Source: Magicicada septendecula (Eukaryota > Arthropoda > Insecta > Hemiptera > Cicadidae). From it: a DNA stretch of 64,000 bases. The stretch covers positions 88,269,899 through 88,333,898 of the forward strand of contig CM068367.1 of assembly GCA_034769895.1 (NCBI GenBank), read 5' to 3'. This document shows, one piece after another, positions 1-14,500 of this stretch; the stretch's first letter is position 1; each line of letters opens with the position of its first letter. The position numbers and the translations under genes are program-made. A model generated the notes under the pieces. The model did not search any database, was not told the origin of the DNA, and saw nothing but the letters and a program-made list of their open reading frames with translations.

Positions 1-3000
1 CAGCCAAACAGCCAGGGAAGGAATTTTAACAAAAAAATACTTCATTGTTGCCAATAACGTAGTACACATATAAAAAAAAATTATCCCCTCCCCCTTCAAC
101 TATAATTTTGATTTATAGAAAATTACCCCCAGCCCGTTCAACTAGCCTCTTCATTTATAGATATTTCATCTACGTTTCTACAGTGGATTATTAAGATCTT
201 ATCAGGATACTTTATCAAAATTAAGTACTTTACTCATGTTACAACAAAAAATGTTTCTGGTAAACTGCCCTTTCCCCGTAACCGATCTTCACCAAAATCA
301 ACAGACATTGAGTTCTCTATAGCTCAGGCACATATGTAAAAAATTATTTGATTCTGTTTGAATTTACGGCAGTTATGGTTCGTCATATAAAAAATTACCC
401 ATGTTAAAACATAAAACATGAGATTTATAAAACATATCTAAGATTTATATTTAAAATCATTTTTGAAATAAAATATTTTCATAGAACCTACTAACGCTGG
501 GGAAATCTGAGGAGCCAATCAGAGTTGGGCCTACCTGTCACTCTGCTGAATTTGGTGGAAAGCCCTGTCACTGTCGTCAAAGTATCAGCCTTGACAGGGT
601 CCTATTTTTCTGCAAAATGGGAGAGGCTTGAGATGGAGTGAGTGACATGGTCCCCACCTCAATGAAGAACCCATTGTTTTATAAAAATATATTTAAATTT
701 TGAAAACTGAAAATTCTTTTCTTGTTGTAAATATTTATATTTTATAATCAAAATGACTTTATTTTTGTTACCTGGCAACAAAATTATTTTATTTTCAACA
801 ATTACCATTGTTTCAGAAAGTTTAAATAAATTTTCAAGTACTTTACTCTTGTTAAAACGTAAAAGGTTGCAGGTAAACTACCCCTTCCCCTTAACCGATC
901 TTCACCAAAATCGAAAATCCTTGAGACCTCTACAATTCAGGGATGCATGCAAAAAATTATTTGATTCTGTTTGAATTTGCGGCAGTTATCGTTTGCCATA
1001 GAAAACAAAAAGTTGCAAGTAAACTACCCCTTCCCCTCAACCGATCTTCACCAAAAACAATAGGTCTTGAGTACTCTACAAATCAGGGCTGTATGCAAAA
1101 CATTATTTGATTCTGTTTGAATTTGCGGCTGTTATCGTTTGCCATAGAAAATACCCTTGTTAAAAAAACGTTGCAGGTAAACTACCCCTTTCCCTCAACC
1201 GATCTTCACCAAAAACAATAGGTCTTGAGAACTCTACAATTTAGGGCTGTATGCAAATAATCTTTTGGTTCTGTTTGAATTTGCGGCTGTTATCGTTTGC
1301 CATAGGAAATACCCTTGTTAAAACATAAAACGTTACAGGTAAACTACCCCTTTCCCTCAACCGATCTTCACCAAAAACAATAGGTCTTGAGTACTCTACA
1401 AATCAGGGCTGTATGCAAAACATTATTTGATTCTGTTTGAATTTGCGGCTGTTATCGTTTGCCATAGAAAATACCCTTGTTAAAAAAACGTTGCAGGTAA
1501 ACTACCCCTTTCCCTCAACCGAACTTCACCAAAAACAATAGGTCTTGAGAACTCTACAATTTAGGGCTGTATGCAAATAATCTTTTGATTCTGTTTGAAT
1601 TTGCGGCTGTTATCGTTTGCCATAGGAAATACCCTTGTTAAAACATAAAACGTTACAGGTAAACTACCCCTTTCCCTTAACCGATCTTCACCAACATCAG
1701 CAGATCTTGAGAACTCTACAATTCAGGGCTGTATGCGAAACATTATTTGATTCTGTTTGAATTTGCGGCTGTTATCGTTTGCCAAACAAACAAAATTACA
1801 CTTGCTAAAAAAAAACCGTTGCAGGTAAACTACCCCTTTCCCTCAACCGATCTTCACCAAAAACAATAGGTCGCGAGTACTCTGCAAATCAGGGCTGTAT
1901 GCAAAAAATTATTTGATTCTGTTTGAATTTGCGGCAGTTATCGTTTGCCATAGAAAAAAAATCTACAGACAGACAGACAGACACACACACAGACACTTTT
2001 CGGAAAACGACTTTTTTTCATGTTTTGAGTGTAGTAGAATCAGAATCTGCAATAATCTCGAAAACGATTTTTTTTGCCATCACCATACTTCCATTCCTTA
2101 AGGAATATGGAAGTAAAACGTGGCAGGTAAACTACCCCTTTCCCTTAAACGATCTTCACCAAAAACAATTGGTCTTTAGTACTCAAGAGGTCAGGGCTGT
2201 ATGCAAAAACGTATTTGATTATGTTTGAATTTGAGGCTGTTATCGTTTGCCATAGGAAATACCCTTGCTAAGACATAAAACGTTACAGGTAAACTACCCC
2301 TTTCCCTTAACCGATCTTCACCAAAAACAATAGGTCTTGAGAACTCTACAATTCAGGGCTGTATACGAAACATTTAATTCTGTTTGAATTTGCGGCTGTT
2401 ATCGTTTGCCAAAAAAAAAAATTTCCCTTGATAAAAAAAACCGTTGCAGGTAAACTACCCCTTTCCCTCAACCGATCTTCACCAAAAACAACAGGTCGCG
2501 AGTACTCTGCAAACCAGGGCGGTATGCAAAAAATTATTTGATTCTGTTTGAATTTGCGGCTGTTATCGTTTGCCATAGAAAAAAATCTACAGACACACAC
2601 ACACACACAGACACTTTTCGAAAAATGACTTTTTTTCATGTTTTGAGTGTAGTACAATCATATTCTGCAATAATCTCGAACACGATTTTTTTTGCCATCA
2701 CCATACTTCCATTTCCTTAAGGAACATGGAAGTAAAAAATTACCCTTGATAAAAAACCGTTGCAGGTAAACTACCCCTTTCCCTTAACCGATCTTCACCA
2801 AAAAAAAAACAGGTCTTGAGAACTCTGCAATTCAGGGCTGTATGCAAAATATTATATGATTTTTTTTGAATTTGCGGCTGTTATCGTTTGCCATACAAAA
2901 TACCCTTGATGAAACAAAAAACGTGGCAGGTAAACTACCCCTTTCCCTTAAACGATCTTCACCAAAAACAATTGGTCTTTAGTACTCAAGAGGTCAGGGC

Positions 3001-3735
3001 TGTATGCAAAAACGTATTTGTTATGTTTGAATTTGAGGCTGTTATCGTTTGCCATAGAAAATACCCTTGTTAAAACAAAACGTTGCAGGTAAACTACCCC
3101 TTTCCCTTAACCGAACTTTACCAAAATCAACAGATCTTGAGAACCCTACAATTCAGGGCTGTATGCGAAACATTATTTGATTCTGTTTGTATTTGCGGCT
3201 GTTAACGTTTGCCAAACAAACAAAATTACCCTTGATAAAAAAAAAACCGTTGCTGGTAAACTACCCCTTTCCCTCAACCGATCTTCACCAAAAACAATAG
3301 GTCGCGAGTACTCTACAATCCAGGGCAGTATGCAAAAAATTATTTGATTCTGTTTGAATTTGCGGCTGTTATCGTTTGCCATAGAAAAAAATCTACAGAC
3401 ACACACACACACACACAGACACTTTTCGAAAAAAAAATTATTTGATTCTATTTGAGTTTGCGGCTGTTATCGTTTGCCATAGAAAAAGTAAAAAATTACC
3501 CTTGATAAAAAACCGTTGCAGGTAAACTACCCCTTTCCCTTAACCGATCTTCACCAAAAACGACAGGTCTTGAGAAATCTGCAATTCAGGGCTGTATGCA
3601 AAATATTATATGATTTTGTATGAATTTGCGGCTGTTATCGTTTGCCATACAAAATACCCTTGATGAAACAAAAATATCGGTATGGAGAACCATACATGAC
3701 TTCCATATTCTAAGATTTATATTTAAAATCATTTT
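1..3735 (+). repeat. Higher-order block 1 of the array (3735 bp)
   Basis: Starts inside a head module cut by the window edge (CAGCCAAACAGCCAGGGAAG at position 1) and runs to the same sequence at 3736. Contents are the head (to about 1000), roughly 15 monomers, tail modules near 1950-2118 and 2577-2736, and a CA microsatellite near 3396-3421. Compared with block 3 it has two extra monomers (about 320 bp), located between about 1170 and 1660, where a two-monomer unit is visibly repeated. Confidence 0.85.
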
Positions 3736-5722
3736 CAGCCAAACAGCCAGGGAAGGAATTTTAACAAAAAAATACTTCATTGTTGCCAATAACGTAGTAC
3801 ACATATAAAAAAAAATTATCCCCTCCCCCTTCAACTATAATTTTGATTTATAGAAAATTACCCCCAGCCCGTTCAACTAGCCTCTTCATTTATAGATATT
3901 TCATCTACGTTTCTACAGTGGATTATTAAGATCTTATCAGGATACTTTATCAAAATTAAGTACTTTACTCATGTTACAACAAAAAATGTTTCTGGTAAAC
4001 TGCCCTTTCCCCGTAACCGATCTTCACCAAAATCAACAGACATTGAGTTCTCTATAGCTCAGGCACATATGTAAAAAATTATTTGATTCTGTTTGAATTT
4101 ACGGCAGTTATGGTTCGTCATATAAAAAATTACCCATGTTAAAACATAAAACATGAGATTTATAAAACATATCTAAGGTTTATATTTAAAATCATTTTTG
4201 AAATAAAATATTTTCATAGAACCTACTAACGCTGGGGAAATCTGAGGAGCCAATCAGAGTTGGGCCTACCTGTCACTCTGCTGAATTTGGTGGAAAGCCC
4301 TGTCACTGTCGTCAAAGTATCAGCCTTGACAGGGTCCTATTTTTCTGCAAAATGGGAGAGGCTTGAGATGGAGTGAGTGACATGGTCCCCACCTCAATGA
4401 AGAACCCATTGTTTTATAAAAATATATTTAAATTTTGAAAACTGAAAATTCTTTTCTTGTTGTAAATATTTATATTTTATAATCAAAATGACTTTATTTT
4501 TGTTACCTGGCAACAAAATTATTTTATTTTCAACAATTACCATTGTTTCAGAAAGTTTAAATAAATTTTCAAGTACTTTACTCTTGTTAAAACGTAAAAG
4601 GTTGCAGGTAAACTACCCCTTCCCCTTAACCGATCTTCACCAAAATCGAAAATCCTTGAGACCTCTACAATTCAGGCATGCATACAAAAAATTATTTGAT
4701 TCTGTTTGAATTTGCGGCAGTTATCGTTTGCCATAGAAAACAAAAAGTTGCAAGTAAACTACCCCTTCCCCTCAACCGATCTTCACCAAAAACAATAGGT
4801 CTTGAGTACTCTACAAATCAGGGCTGTATGCAAAACATTATTTGATTCTGTTTGAATTTGCGGCTGTTATCGTTTGCCATAGAAAATACCCTTGTTAAAA
4901 AAACGTTGCAGGTAAACTACCCCTTTCCCTCAACCGATCTTCACCAAAAACAATAGGTCTTGAGAACTCTACAATTTAGGGCTGTATGCAAATAATCGTT
5001 TGATTCTGTTTGAATTTGCGGCTGTTATCGTTTGCCATAGGAAATACCCTTGTTAAGACATAAAACGTTACAGGTAAACTACCCCTTTCCCTTAACAGAT
5101 CTTCACCAAAAACAATAGGTCTTGAGAACTCTACAATTCAGGGCTGTATACGAAACATTATTTAATTCTTTTTGAATTTGCGGCTGTTATCGTTTGCCAA
5201 AAAAAAAATTCCCTTGTTAAAAAAAAACCGTTGCAGGTAAACTACCCCTTTCCCTCAACCGATCGTCACCAAAAATAATAGGTCGCGAGTACTCTACAAA
5301 TCAGGCCTGTATGCAAAAAATTATTTGATTCTGTTTGAATTGCGGCAGTTATCGTTTGCCATAGAAAAAAAATCTACAGACACACACACACACAGTCACA
5401 CACACAGACACTTTTCGGAAAACGACTTTTCGGAGATCTTCACCAATAACAATAGGTCTTGAGAACTCTACAATTCAGGGCTGTATGCAAAACATTAGTT
5501 GATTCTCTTTGAATTTACGGCAGTTATCGTTCGTCACAGAAAATATCGGTATGGAGAACCATACATGACTTCCATATTCTAAGATTTATATTTAAAATCA
5601 TTTTCAGCCAAACAGCCAGGCTGTGTCTTACCTGCCTTTTTATTGCTGTATTAAATGAAAATATCGGTATGGAGAACCATACATGACTTCCATATTCTAA
5701 GATTTATATTTAAAATCATTTT
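3736..5722 (+). repeat. Higher-order block 2 of the array (1987 bp)
   Basis: Head module 3674-4460 is almost identical to that of block 1. It is followed by fewer monomers, a partial tail with a CA/CAGTCA tract near 5370-5410, and two successive head starts (5543 and 5661). The first is a short version ending in GGCTGTGTCTTACCTGCC. The shorter block length is best explained by unequal exchange. Confidence 0.8.
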
Positions 5723-8700
5723 CAGCCAAACAGCCAGGGAAGGAATTTTAACAAAAAAATACTTCATTGTTGCCAATAACGTAGTACACATATAAAAAAA
5801 AATTATCCCCTCCCCCTTCAACTATAATTTTGATTTATAGAAAATTACCCCCAGCCCGTTCAACTAGCCTCTTCATTTATAGATATTTCATCTACGTTTC
5901 TACAGTGGATTATTAAGATCTTATCAGGATACTTTATCAAAATTAAGTACTTTACTCATGTTACAACAAAAAATGTTTCTGGTAAACTGCCCTTTCCCCG
6001 TAACCGATCTTCACCAAAATCAACAGACATTGAGTTCTCTATAGCTCAGGCACATATGTAAAAAATTATTTGATTCTGTTTGAATTTACGGCAGTTATGG
6101 TTCGTCATATAAAAAATTACCCATGTTAAAACATAAAACATGAGATTTATAAAACATATCTAAGATTTATATTTAAAATCATTTTTGAAATAAAATATTT
6201 TCATAGAACCTACTAACGCTGGGGAAATCTGAGGAGCCAATCAGAGTTGGGCCTACCTGTCACTCTGCTGAATTTGGTGGAAAGCCCTGTCACTGTCGTC
6301 AAAGTATCAGCCTTGACAGGGTCCTATTTTTCTGCAAAATGGGAGAGGCTTGAGATGGAGTGAGTGACATGGTCCCCACCTCAATGAAGAACCCATTGTT
6401 TTATAAAAATATATTTAAATTTTGAAAACTGAAAATTCTTTTCTTGTTGTAAATATTTATATTTTATAATCAAAATGACTTTATTTTTGTTACCTGGCAA
6501 CAAAATTATTTTATTTTCAACAATTACCATTGTTTCAGAAAGTTTAAATAAATTTTCAAGTACTTTACTCTTGTTAAAACGTAAAAGGTTGCAGGTAAAC
6601 TACCCCTTCCCCTTAACCGATCTTCACCAAAATCGAAAATCCTTGAGACCTCTACAATTCAGGGATGCATGCAAAAAATTATTTGATTCTGTTTGAATTT
6701 GCGGCAGTTATCGTTTGCCATAGAAAACAAAAAGTTGCAAGTAAACTACCCCTTCCCCTCAACCGATCTTCACCAAAAACAATAGGTCTTGAGTACTCTA
6801 CAAATCAGGGCTGTATGCAAAACATTATTTGATTCTGTTTGAATTTGCGGCTGTTATCGTTTGCCATAGAAAATACCCTTGTTAAAAAAACGTTGCAGGT
6901 AAACTACCCCTTTCCCTCAACCGAACTTCACCAAAAACAATAGGTCTTGAGAACTCTACAATTTAGGGCTGTATGCAAATAATCTTTTGATTCTGTTTGA
7001 ATTTGCGGCTGTTATCGTTTGCCATAGGAAATACCCTTGTTAAAACATAAAACGTTACAGGTAAACTACCCCTTTCCCTTAACCGATCTTCACCAACATC
7101 AGCAGATCTTGAGAACTCTACAATTCAGGGCTGTATGCGAAACATTATTTGATTCTGTTTGAATTTGCGGCTGTTATCGTTTGCCAAACAAACAAAATTA
7201 CCCTTGCTAAAAAAAAACCGTTGCAGGTAAACTACCCCTTTCCCACAACCGATCTTCACCAAAAACAATAGGTCGCGAGTACTCTGCAAATCAGGGCTGT
7301 ATGCAAAAAATTATTTGATTCTGTTTGAATTTGCGGCAGTTATCGTTTGCCATAGAAAAAAAATCTACAGACAGACAGACACACAGACACACACACAGAC
7401 ACTTTTCGGAAAACGACTTTTTTTCATGTTTTGAGTGTAGTAGAATCAGAATCTGCAATAATCTCGAAAACGATTTTTTTTGCCATCACCATACTTCCAT
7501 TCCTTAAGAATATGGAAGTAAAACGTGGCAGGTAAACTACCCCTTTCCCTTAAACGATCTTCACCAAAAACAATTGGTCTTTAGTACTCAAGAGGTCAGG
7601 GCTGTATGCAAAAACGTATTTGATTATGTTTGATTTTGAGGCTGTTATCGTTTGCCATAGGAAATACCCTTGCTAAGACATAAAACGTTACAGGTAAACT
7701 ACCCCTTTCCCTTAACCGATCTTCACCAAAAACAATAGGTCTTGAGAACTCTACAATTCAGGGCTGTATACGAAACATTTAATTCTGTTTGAATTTGCGG
7801 CTGTTATCGTTTGCCAAAAAAAAAAATTTCCCTTGATAAAAAAAACCGTTGCAGGTAAACTACCCCTTTCCCTCAACCGATCTTCACCAAAAACAACAGG
7901 TCGCGAGTACTCTGCAAACCAGGGCGGTATGCAAAAAATTATTTGATTCTGTTTGAATTTGCGGCTGTTATCGTTTGCCATAGAAAAAAATCTACAGACA
8001 CACACACACACAGACACTTTTCGAAAAATGACTTTTTTTCATGTTTTGAGTGTAGTACAATCATATTCTGCAATAATCTCGAACACGATTTTTTTTGCCA
8101 TCACCATACTTCCATTTCCTTAAGGAACATGGAAGTAAAAAATTACCCTTGATAAAAAACCGTTGCAGGTAAACTACCCCTTTCCCTTAACCGATCTTCA
8201 CCAAAAAAAAAACAGGTCTTGAGAACTCTGCAATTCAGGGCTGTATGCAAAATATTATATGATTTTTTTTGAATTTGCGGCTGTTATCGTTTGCCATACA
8301 AAATACCCTTGATGAAACAAAAAACGTGGCAGGTAAACTACCCCTTTCCCTTAAACGATCTTCACCAAAAACAATTGGTCTTTAGTACTCAAGAGGTCAG
8401 GGCTGTATGCAAAAACGTATTTGTTATGTTTGAATTTGAGGCTGTTATCGTTTGCCATAGAAAATACCCTTGTTAAAACAAAACGTTGCAGGTAAACTAC
8501 CCCTTTCCCTTAACCGAACTTTACCAAAATCAACAGATCTTGAGAACCCTACAATTCAGGGCTGTATGCGAAACATTATTTGATTCTGTTTGTATTTGCG
8601 GCTGTTAACGTTTGCCAAACAAACAAAATTACCCTTGATAAAAAAAAAACCGTTGCTGGTAAACTACCCCTTTCCCTCAACCGATCTTCACCAAAAACAA

Positions 8701-9139
8701 TAGGTCGCGAGTACTCTACAATCCAGGGCAGTATGCAAAAAATTATTTGATTCTGTTTGAATTTGCGGCTGTTATCGTTTGCCATAGAAAAAAATCTACA
8801 GACACACACACACACACACACAGACACTTTTCGAAAAAAAATTATTTGATTCTATTTGAGTTTGCGGCTGTTATCGTTTGCCATAGAAAAAGTAAAAAAT
8901 TACCCTTGATAAAAAACCGTTGCTGGTAAACTACCCCTTTCCCTTAACCGATCTTCACCAAAAACGACAGGTCTTGAGAAATCTGCAATTCAGGGCTGTA
9001 TGCAAAATATTATATGATTTTGTATGAATTTGCGGCTGTTATCGTTTGCCATACAAAATACCCTTGATGAAACAAAAATATCGGTATGGAGAACCATACA
9101 TGACTTCCATATTCTAAGATTTATATTTAAAATCATTTT
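5723..9139 (+). repeat. Higher-order block 3 of the array (3417 bp)
   Basis: Same order as block 1 with near-identical sequence. The offset between matching landmarks falls from about 5722 in the head to about 5404 further on, that is, two monomers are missing. Tail modules lie at about 7352-7520 and 7980-8140. CA tracts differ by a few repeats from block 1 (for example 8800-8823 against 3398-3419). Confidence 0.85.
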
Positions 9140-11559
9140 CAGCCAAACAGCCAGGGAAGGAATTTTAACAAAAAAATACTTCATTGTTGCCAATAACGTA
9201 GTACACATATAAAAAAAAATTATCCCCTCCCCCTTCAACTATAATTTTGATTTATAGAAAATTACCCCCAGCCCGTTCAACTAGCCTCTTCATTTATAGA
9301 TATTTCATCTACGTTTCTACAGTGGATTATTAAGATCTTATCAGGATACTTTATCAAAATTAAGTACTTTACTCATGTTACAACAAAAAATGTTTCTGGT
9401 AAACTGCCCTTTCCCCGTAACCGATCTTCACCAAAATCAACAGACATTGAGTTCTCTATAGCTCAGGCACATATGTAAAAAATTATTTGATTCTGTTTGA
9501 ATTTACGGCAGTTATGGTTCGTCATATAAAAAATTACCCATGTTAAAACATAAAACATGAGATTTATAAAACATATCTAAGGTTTATATTTAAAATCATT
9601 TTTGAAATAAAATATTTTCATAGAACCTACTAACGCTGGGGAAATCTGAGGAGCCAATCAGAGTTGGGCCTACCTGTCACTCTGCTGAATTTGGTGGAAA
9701 GCCCTGTCACTGTCGTCAAAGTATCAGCCTTGACAGGGTCCTATTTTTCTGCAAAATGGGAGAGGCTTGAGATGGAGTGAGTGACATGGTCCCCACCTCA
9801 ATGAAGAACCTATTGTTTTATAAAAATATATTTAAATTTTGAAAACTGAAAATTCTTTTCTTGTTGTAAATATTTATATTTTATAATCAAAATGACTTTA
9901 TTTTTGTTACCTGGCAATAAAATTATTTTATTTTCAACAATTACCATTGTTTCAGAAAGTTTAAATAAATTTTCAAGTACTTTACTCTTGTTAAAACGTA
10001 AAAGGTTGCAGGTAAACTACCCCTTCCCCTTAACCGATCTTCACCAAAATCGAAAATCCTTGAGACCTCTACAATTCAGGGATGCATGCAAAAAATTATT
10101 TGATTCTGTTTGAATTTGCGGCAGTTATCGTTTGCCATAGAAAACAAAAAGTTGCAAGTAAACTACCCCTTCCCCTCAACCGATCTTCACCAAAAACAAT
10201 AGGTCTTGAGTACTCTACAAATCAGGGCTGTATGCAAAACATTATTTGATTCTGTTTGAATTTGCGGCTGTTATCGTTTGCCATAGAAAATACCCTTGTT
10301 AAAAAAACGTTGCAGGTAAACTACCCCTTTCCCTCAACCGATCTTCACCAAAAACAATAGGTCTTGAGAACTCTACAATTTAGGGCTGTATGCAAATAAT
10401 CTTTTGATTCTGTTTGAATTTGCGGCTGTTATCGTTTGCCATAGGAAATACCCTTGTTAAAACAAAACGTTACAGGTAAACTACCCCTTTCCCTCAACCG
10501 ATCTTCACCAAAAACTATAGGTCTTGAGTACTCTACAAATCAGGGCTGTATGCAAAACATTATTTGATTCTGTTTGAATTTGCGGCTGTTATCGTTTGCC
10601 ATAGAAAATACCCTTGTTAAAAAAACGTTGCAGGTAAACTACCCCTTTCCCTCAACCGAACTTCACCAAAAACAATAGGTCTTGAGAACTCTACAATTTA
10701 GGGCTGTATGCAAATAATCTTTTGATTCTGTTTGAATTTGCGGCTGTTATCGTTTGCCATAGGAAATACCCTTGTTAAAACAAAACGTTACAGGTAAACT
10801 ACCCCTTTCCCTCAACCGATCTTCACCAAAAACTATAGGTCTTGAGTACTCTACAAATCAGGGCTGTATGCAAAACATTATTTGATTCTGTTTGAATTTG
10901 CGGCTGTTATCGTTTGCCATAGAAAATACCCTTGTTAAAAAAACGTTGCAGGTAAACTACCCCTTTCCCTCAACCGAACTTCACCAAAAACAATAGGTCT
11001 TGAGAACTCTACAATTTAGGGCTGTATGCAAATAATCTTTTGATTCTGTTTGAATTTGCGGCTGTTATCGTTTGCCATAGGAAATACCCTTGCTAAGACA
11101 TAAAACGTTACAGGTAAACTACCCCTTTCCCTTAACCGATCTTCACCAAAAACAATAGGTCTTGAGAACTCTACAATTCAGGGCTGTATACGAAACATTT
11201 AATTCTGTTTGAATTTGCGGCTGTTATCGTTTGCCAAAAAAAAAAATTTCCCTTGATAAAAAAAACCGTTGCAGGTAAACTACCCCTTTCCCTCAACCGA
11301 TCTTCACCAAAAACAACAGGTCGCGAGTACTCTGCAAACCAGGGCGGTATGCAAAAAATTATTTGATTCTGTTTGAATTTGCGGCTGTTATCGTTTGCCA
11401 TAGAAAAAAATCTACAGACACACACACACACAGACACTTTTCGAAAAATGACTTTTTTTCATGTTTTGAGTGTAGTACAATCATATTCTGCAATAATCTC
11501 GAACACGATTTTTTTTGCCATCACCATACTTCCATTTCCTTAAGGAACATGGAAGTAAA
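9140..11559 (+). repeat. Higher-order block 4 of the array (~2420 bp)
   Basis: Full head (9078 onward), then monomers in which a two-monomer unit of about 318 bp is repeated in tandem (the variant ACCAAAAACTATAGG occurs near 10512 and again near 10830). It ends with a tail module (about 11400-11559) whose last bases GGAAGTAA run straight into the next head (ATATCGG at 11560). That shows how head and tail join in tandem. Confidence 0.8.
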
Positions 11560-14500
11560 ATATCGGTATGGAGAACCATACATGACTTCCATATTCTAAG
11601 ATTTATATTTAAAATCATTTTCAGCCAAACAGCCAGGCTGTGTCTTACCTGCCTTTTTATTGCTGTATTAAATGAAAAATATTATATTACATTAAAATGA
11701 AAAAATTATAATTTTATTGCCTGGCAACAAAATTATTTTATTTTTAACAATTACCATTGTTTCAAAAAGTTTAAATAAATTTTCAAGTACTTTACTCTTG
11801 TTAAAACGTATAAGGTTGCAGGTAAACTACCCCTTCCCCTTAACCGATCTTCACCAAAATCGAAAGTCATTGAGACCTCTACAATTCAGGGACGTATGCA
11901 AAAAATTATTTGATTCTGTTTGAATTTGCGGCTGTTATCGTTTGCCATAGAAAATACGCTTGATAAAAAAACGTTGCAGGTAAACTACCCCTTCCCCTTA
12001 ACCGATCTTCACCAAAAACAATAGGTCTTGAGTACTCTACAAATCAGGACTGCATGCAAAACATTATTTGATTCTGTTTGAATTTGCGGCTGTTATCGTT
12101 TGCCATATAAAATACCCTTGTTAAAAAAACGTTGCAGGTAAACTACCCCTTTCCCTCAACCGATCTTCACCAAAAACAATAGGTCTTGAGAAATCTACAA
12201 TTCAGGGCTGTATGCGAAACATTATTTGATTCTGTTTGAATTTGCGGCTGTTATCGTTTGCCAAAAAAAAAAAAATTTCCCTTGATAAAAAAAACCGTTG
12301 CAGGTAAACTACCCCTTCCCCTCAACCGATCTTCACCAAAAACAATAGGTCGCGAGTACTCTACAAATCAGGGCTGTATGCAAAAAATTATTTGATTCTG
12401 TTTGAATTTGCGGCAGTTGTCGTTTGCCATAGAAAATACGCATGATAAAAAACGTTGCTGGTAAACTACCCCTTCCCCTCAACCGATCTTCACCAAAAAC
12501 AATAGGTCTTGAGTACTCTACAAATCAGGGCTGTATGCAGAAAATTATTTGATTCTGTTTGAATTTGCGGCTGTTATCGTTTGCCATAGAAAATACCCTT
12601 GTTAAAAAAACGTTGTAGGTAAACTACCCCTTTCCCTTAACCGATCTTCACCAAAAACAAAAGGTATTGAGAACTCTACAATTTAGGGCTGTATGCAAAT
12701 AATCTTTTCATTCTGTTTGAATTTGCGGCTGTTATCGTTTCCCATAGGAAATACCCTTGTTAAAACATAAAACGTTACAGGTAAACTACCCCTTTCCCTT
12801 AACCGATCTTCACCAAAAACAATAGGTCTTGAGAACTCTACAATTCAGGGCTGTATGCGAAACATTATTTGATTCTGTTTGAATTTGCGGCTGTTATCGT
12901 TTGCCAAACAAACAAAATTTCCCTTGCTAAAAAAAAACCGTTGCAGGTAAACTACCCCTTTCCCTCAACCGATCTTCACCAAAAACAATAGGTCGCGAGA
13001 ACTCTGCAAAACCGGGCTGCATGCAAAAAATTATTTGATTCTGTTTGAATTTGCGGCAGTTATCGTTTGCCATAGAAAAAAAATCTACAGACAGACAGAC
13101 ACACAGACAGACACACAGACACACAGACAGACACACAGACACTTTTCGGAAAACGACTTTTTTTCATGTTTTGAGTGTAGTAGAATCAGAATCTGCAATA
13201 ATCTCGAACACGATTTTTTTTGCCATCACCATACTTCCATTCCTTAAGGAATATGGAAGTAAAAATTACCCTTGATAAAAAACCGTTGCAGGTAAACTAC
13301 CCCTTTCCCTTAACCGATCTTCACCAAAAACAACAGGTCTTGAGAACTCTGCAATTCAGGGCTGTATGCAAAATATTATATGATTTTTTTTGAATTTGCG
13401 GCTGTTATCGTTTGCCATACAAAATACCCTTGATGAAACAAAAAACGTGGCAGGTAAACTACCCCTTTCCCTTAAACGATCTTCACCAAAAACAATTGGT
13501 CTTTAGTACTCAAGAGGTCAGGGCTGTATGCAAAAACGTATTTGTTATGTTTGAATTTGAGGCTGTTATCGTTTGCCATAGAAAATACCCTTGTTAAAAC
13601 AAAACGTTGCAGGTAAACTACCCCTTTCCCTTAACCGAACTTTACCAAAATCAACAGATCTTGAGAACCCTACAATTCAGGGCTGTATGCGAAACATTAT
13701 TTGATTCTGTTTGTATTTGCGGCTGTTAACGTTTGCCAAACAAACAAAATTACCCTTGATAAAAAAAAAACCGTTGCTGGTAAACCACCCCTTTCCCTCA
13801 ACCGATCTTCACCAAAAACAATAGGTCGCGAGTACTCTACAATCCAGGGCAGTATGCAAAAAATTATTTGATTCTGTTTGAATTTGCGGCTGTTATCGTT
13901 TGCCATAGAAAAAAATCTACAGACACACACACACACACAGACACTTTTCGAAAAAAAATTATTTGATTCTGTTTGAGTTTGCGGATGTTATCGTTTGCCA
14001 TAGAAAATACGCTTGATAAAAACACGTTGCAGGTAAACTACCCCTTCCCCTTAACCGATCTTCACCAAAAACAATAGGTCTTGAGTACTCTACAAATCAG
14101 GGCTGTATGCAAAACATTATTTGATTCTGTTTGAATTTGCGGCTGTTATCGTTTGCCATAGAAAATACCCTTGTTAAAAAAACGTTGCTGGTAAACTACC
14201 CCTTTCCCTAAACCGAACTTCACCAAAAACAATAGGTATTGAGAACTCTACAATTTAGGGCTGTATGCAAATAATCTTTTGATTCTGTTTGAATTTGCGG
14301 CTGTTATCGTTTGCCATAGGAAATACCCTTGTTAAAACATAAAACGTTACAGGTAAACTACCCCTTTCCCTTAACCGATCTTCACCAAAATCAACAGATC
14401 TTGAGAACTCTACAATTCAGGGCGGTATGCGAAACATTATTTGATTCTGTTTGAATTTGCGGCTGTTATCGTTTGCCAAACAAACAAAATTACCCTTGCT

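Noticed and set aside
753-974. 73-codon frame repeated nearly unchanged at 753, 4488, 6475 and 9892 (and inverted relatives)
   Set aside because: Identity comes from the recent amplification of the block, not from protein constraint. The frame is composed of head plus monomer sequence, has no domain, and its neighbours start and stop wherever monomers and microsatellites happen to fall.
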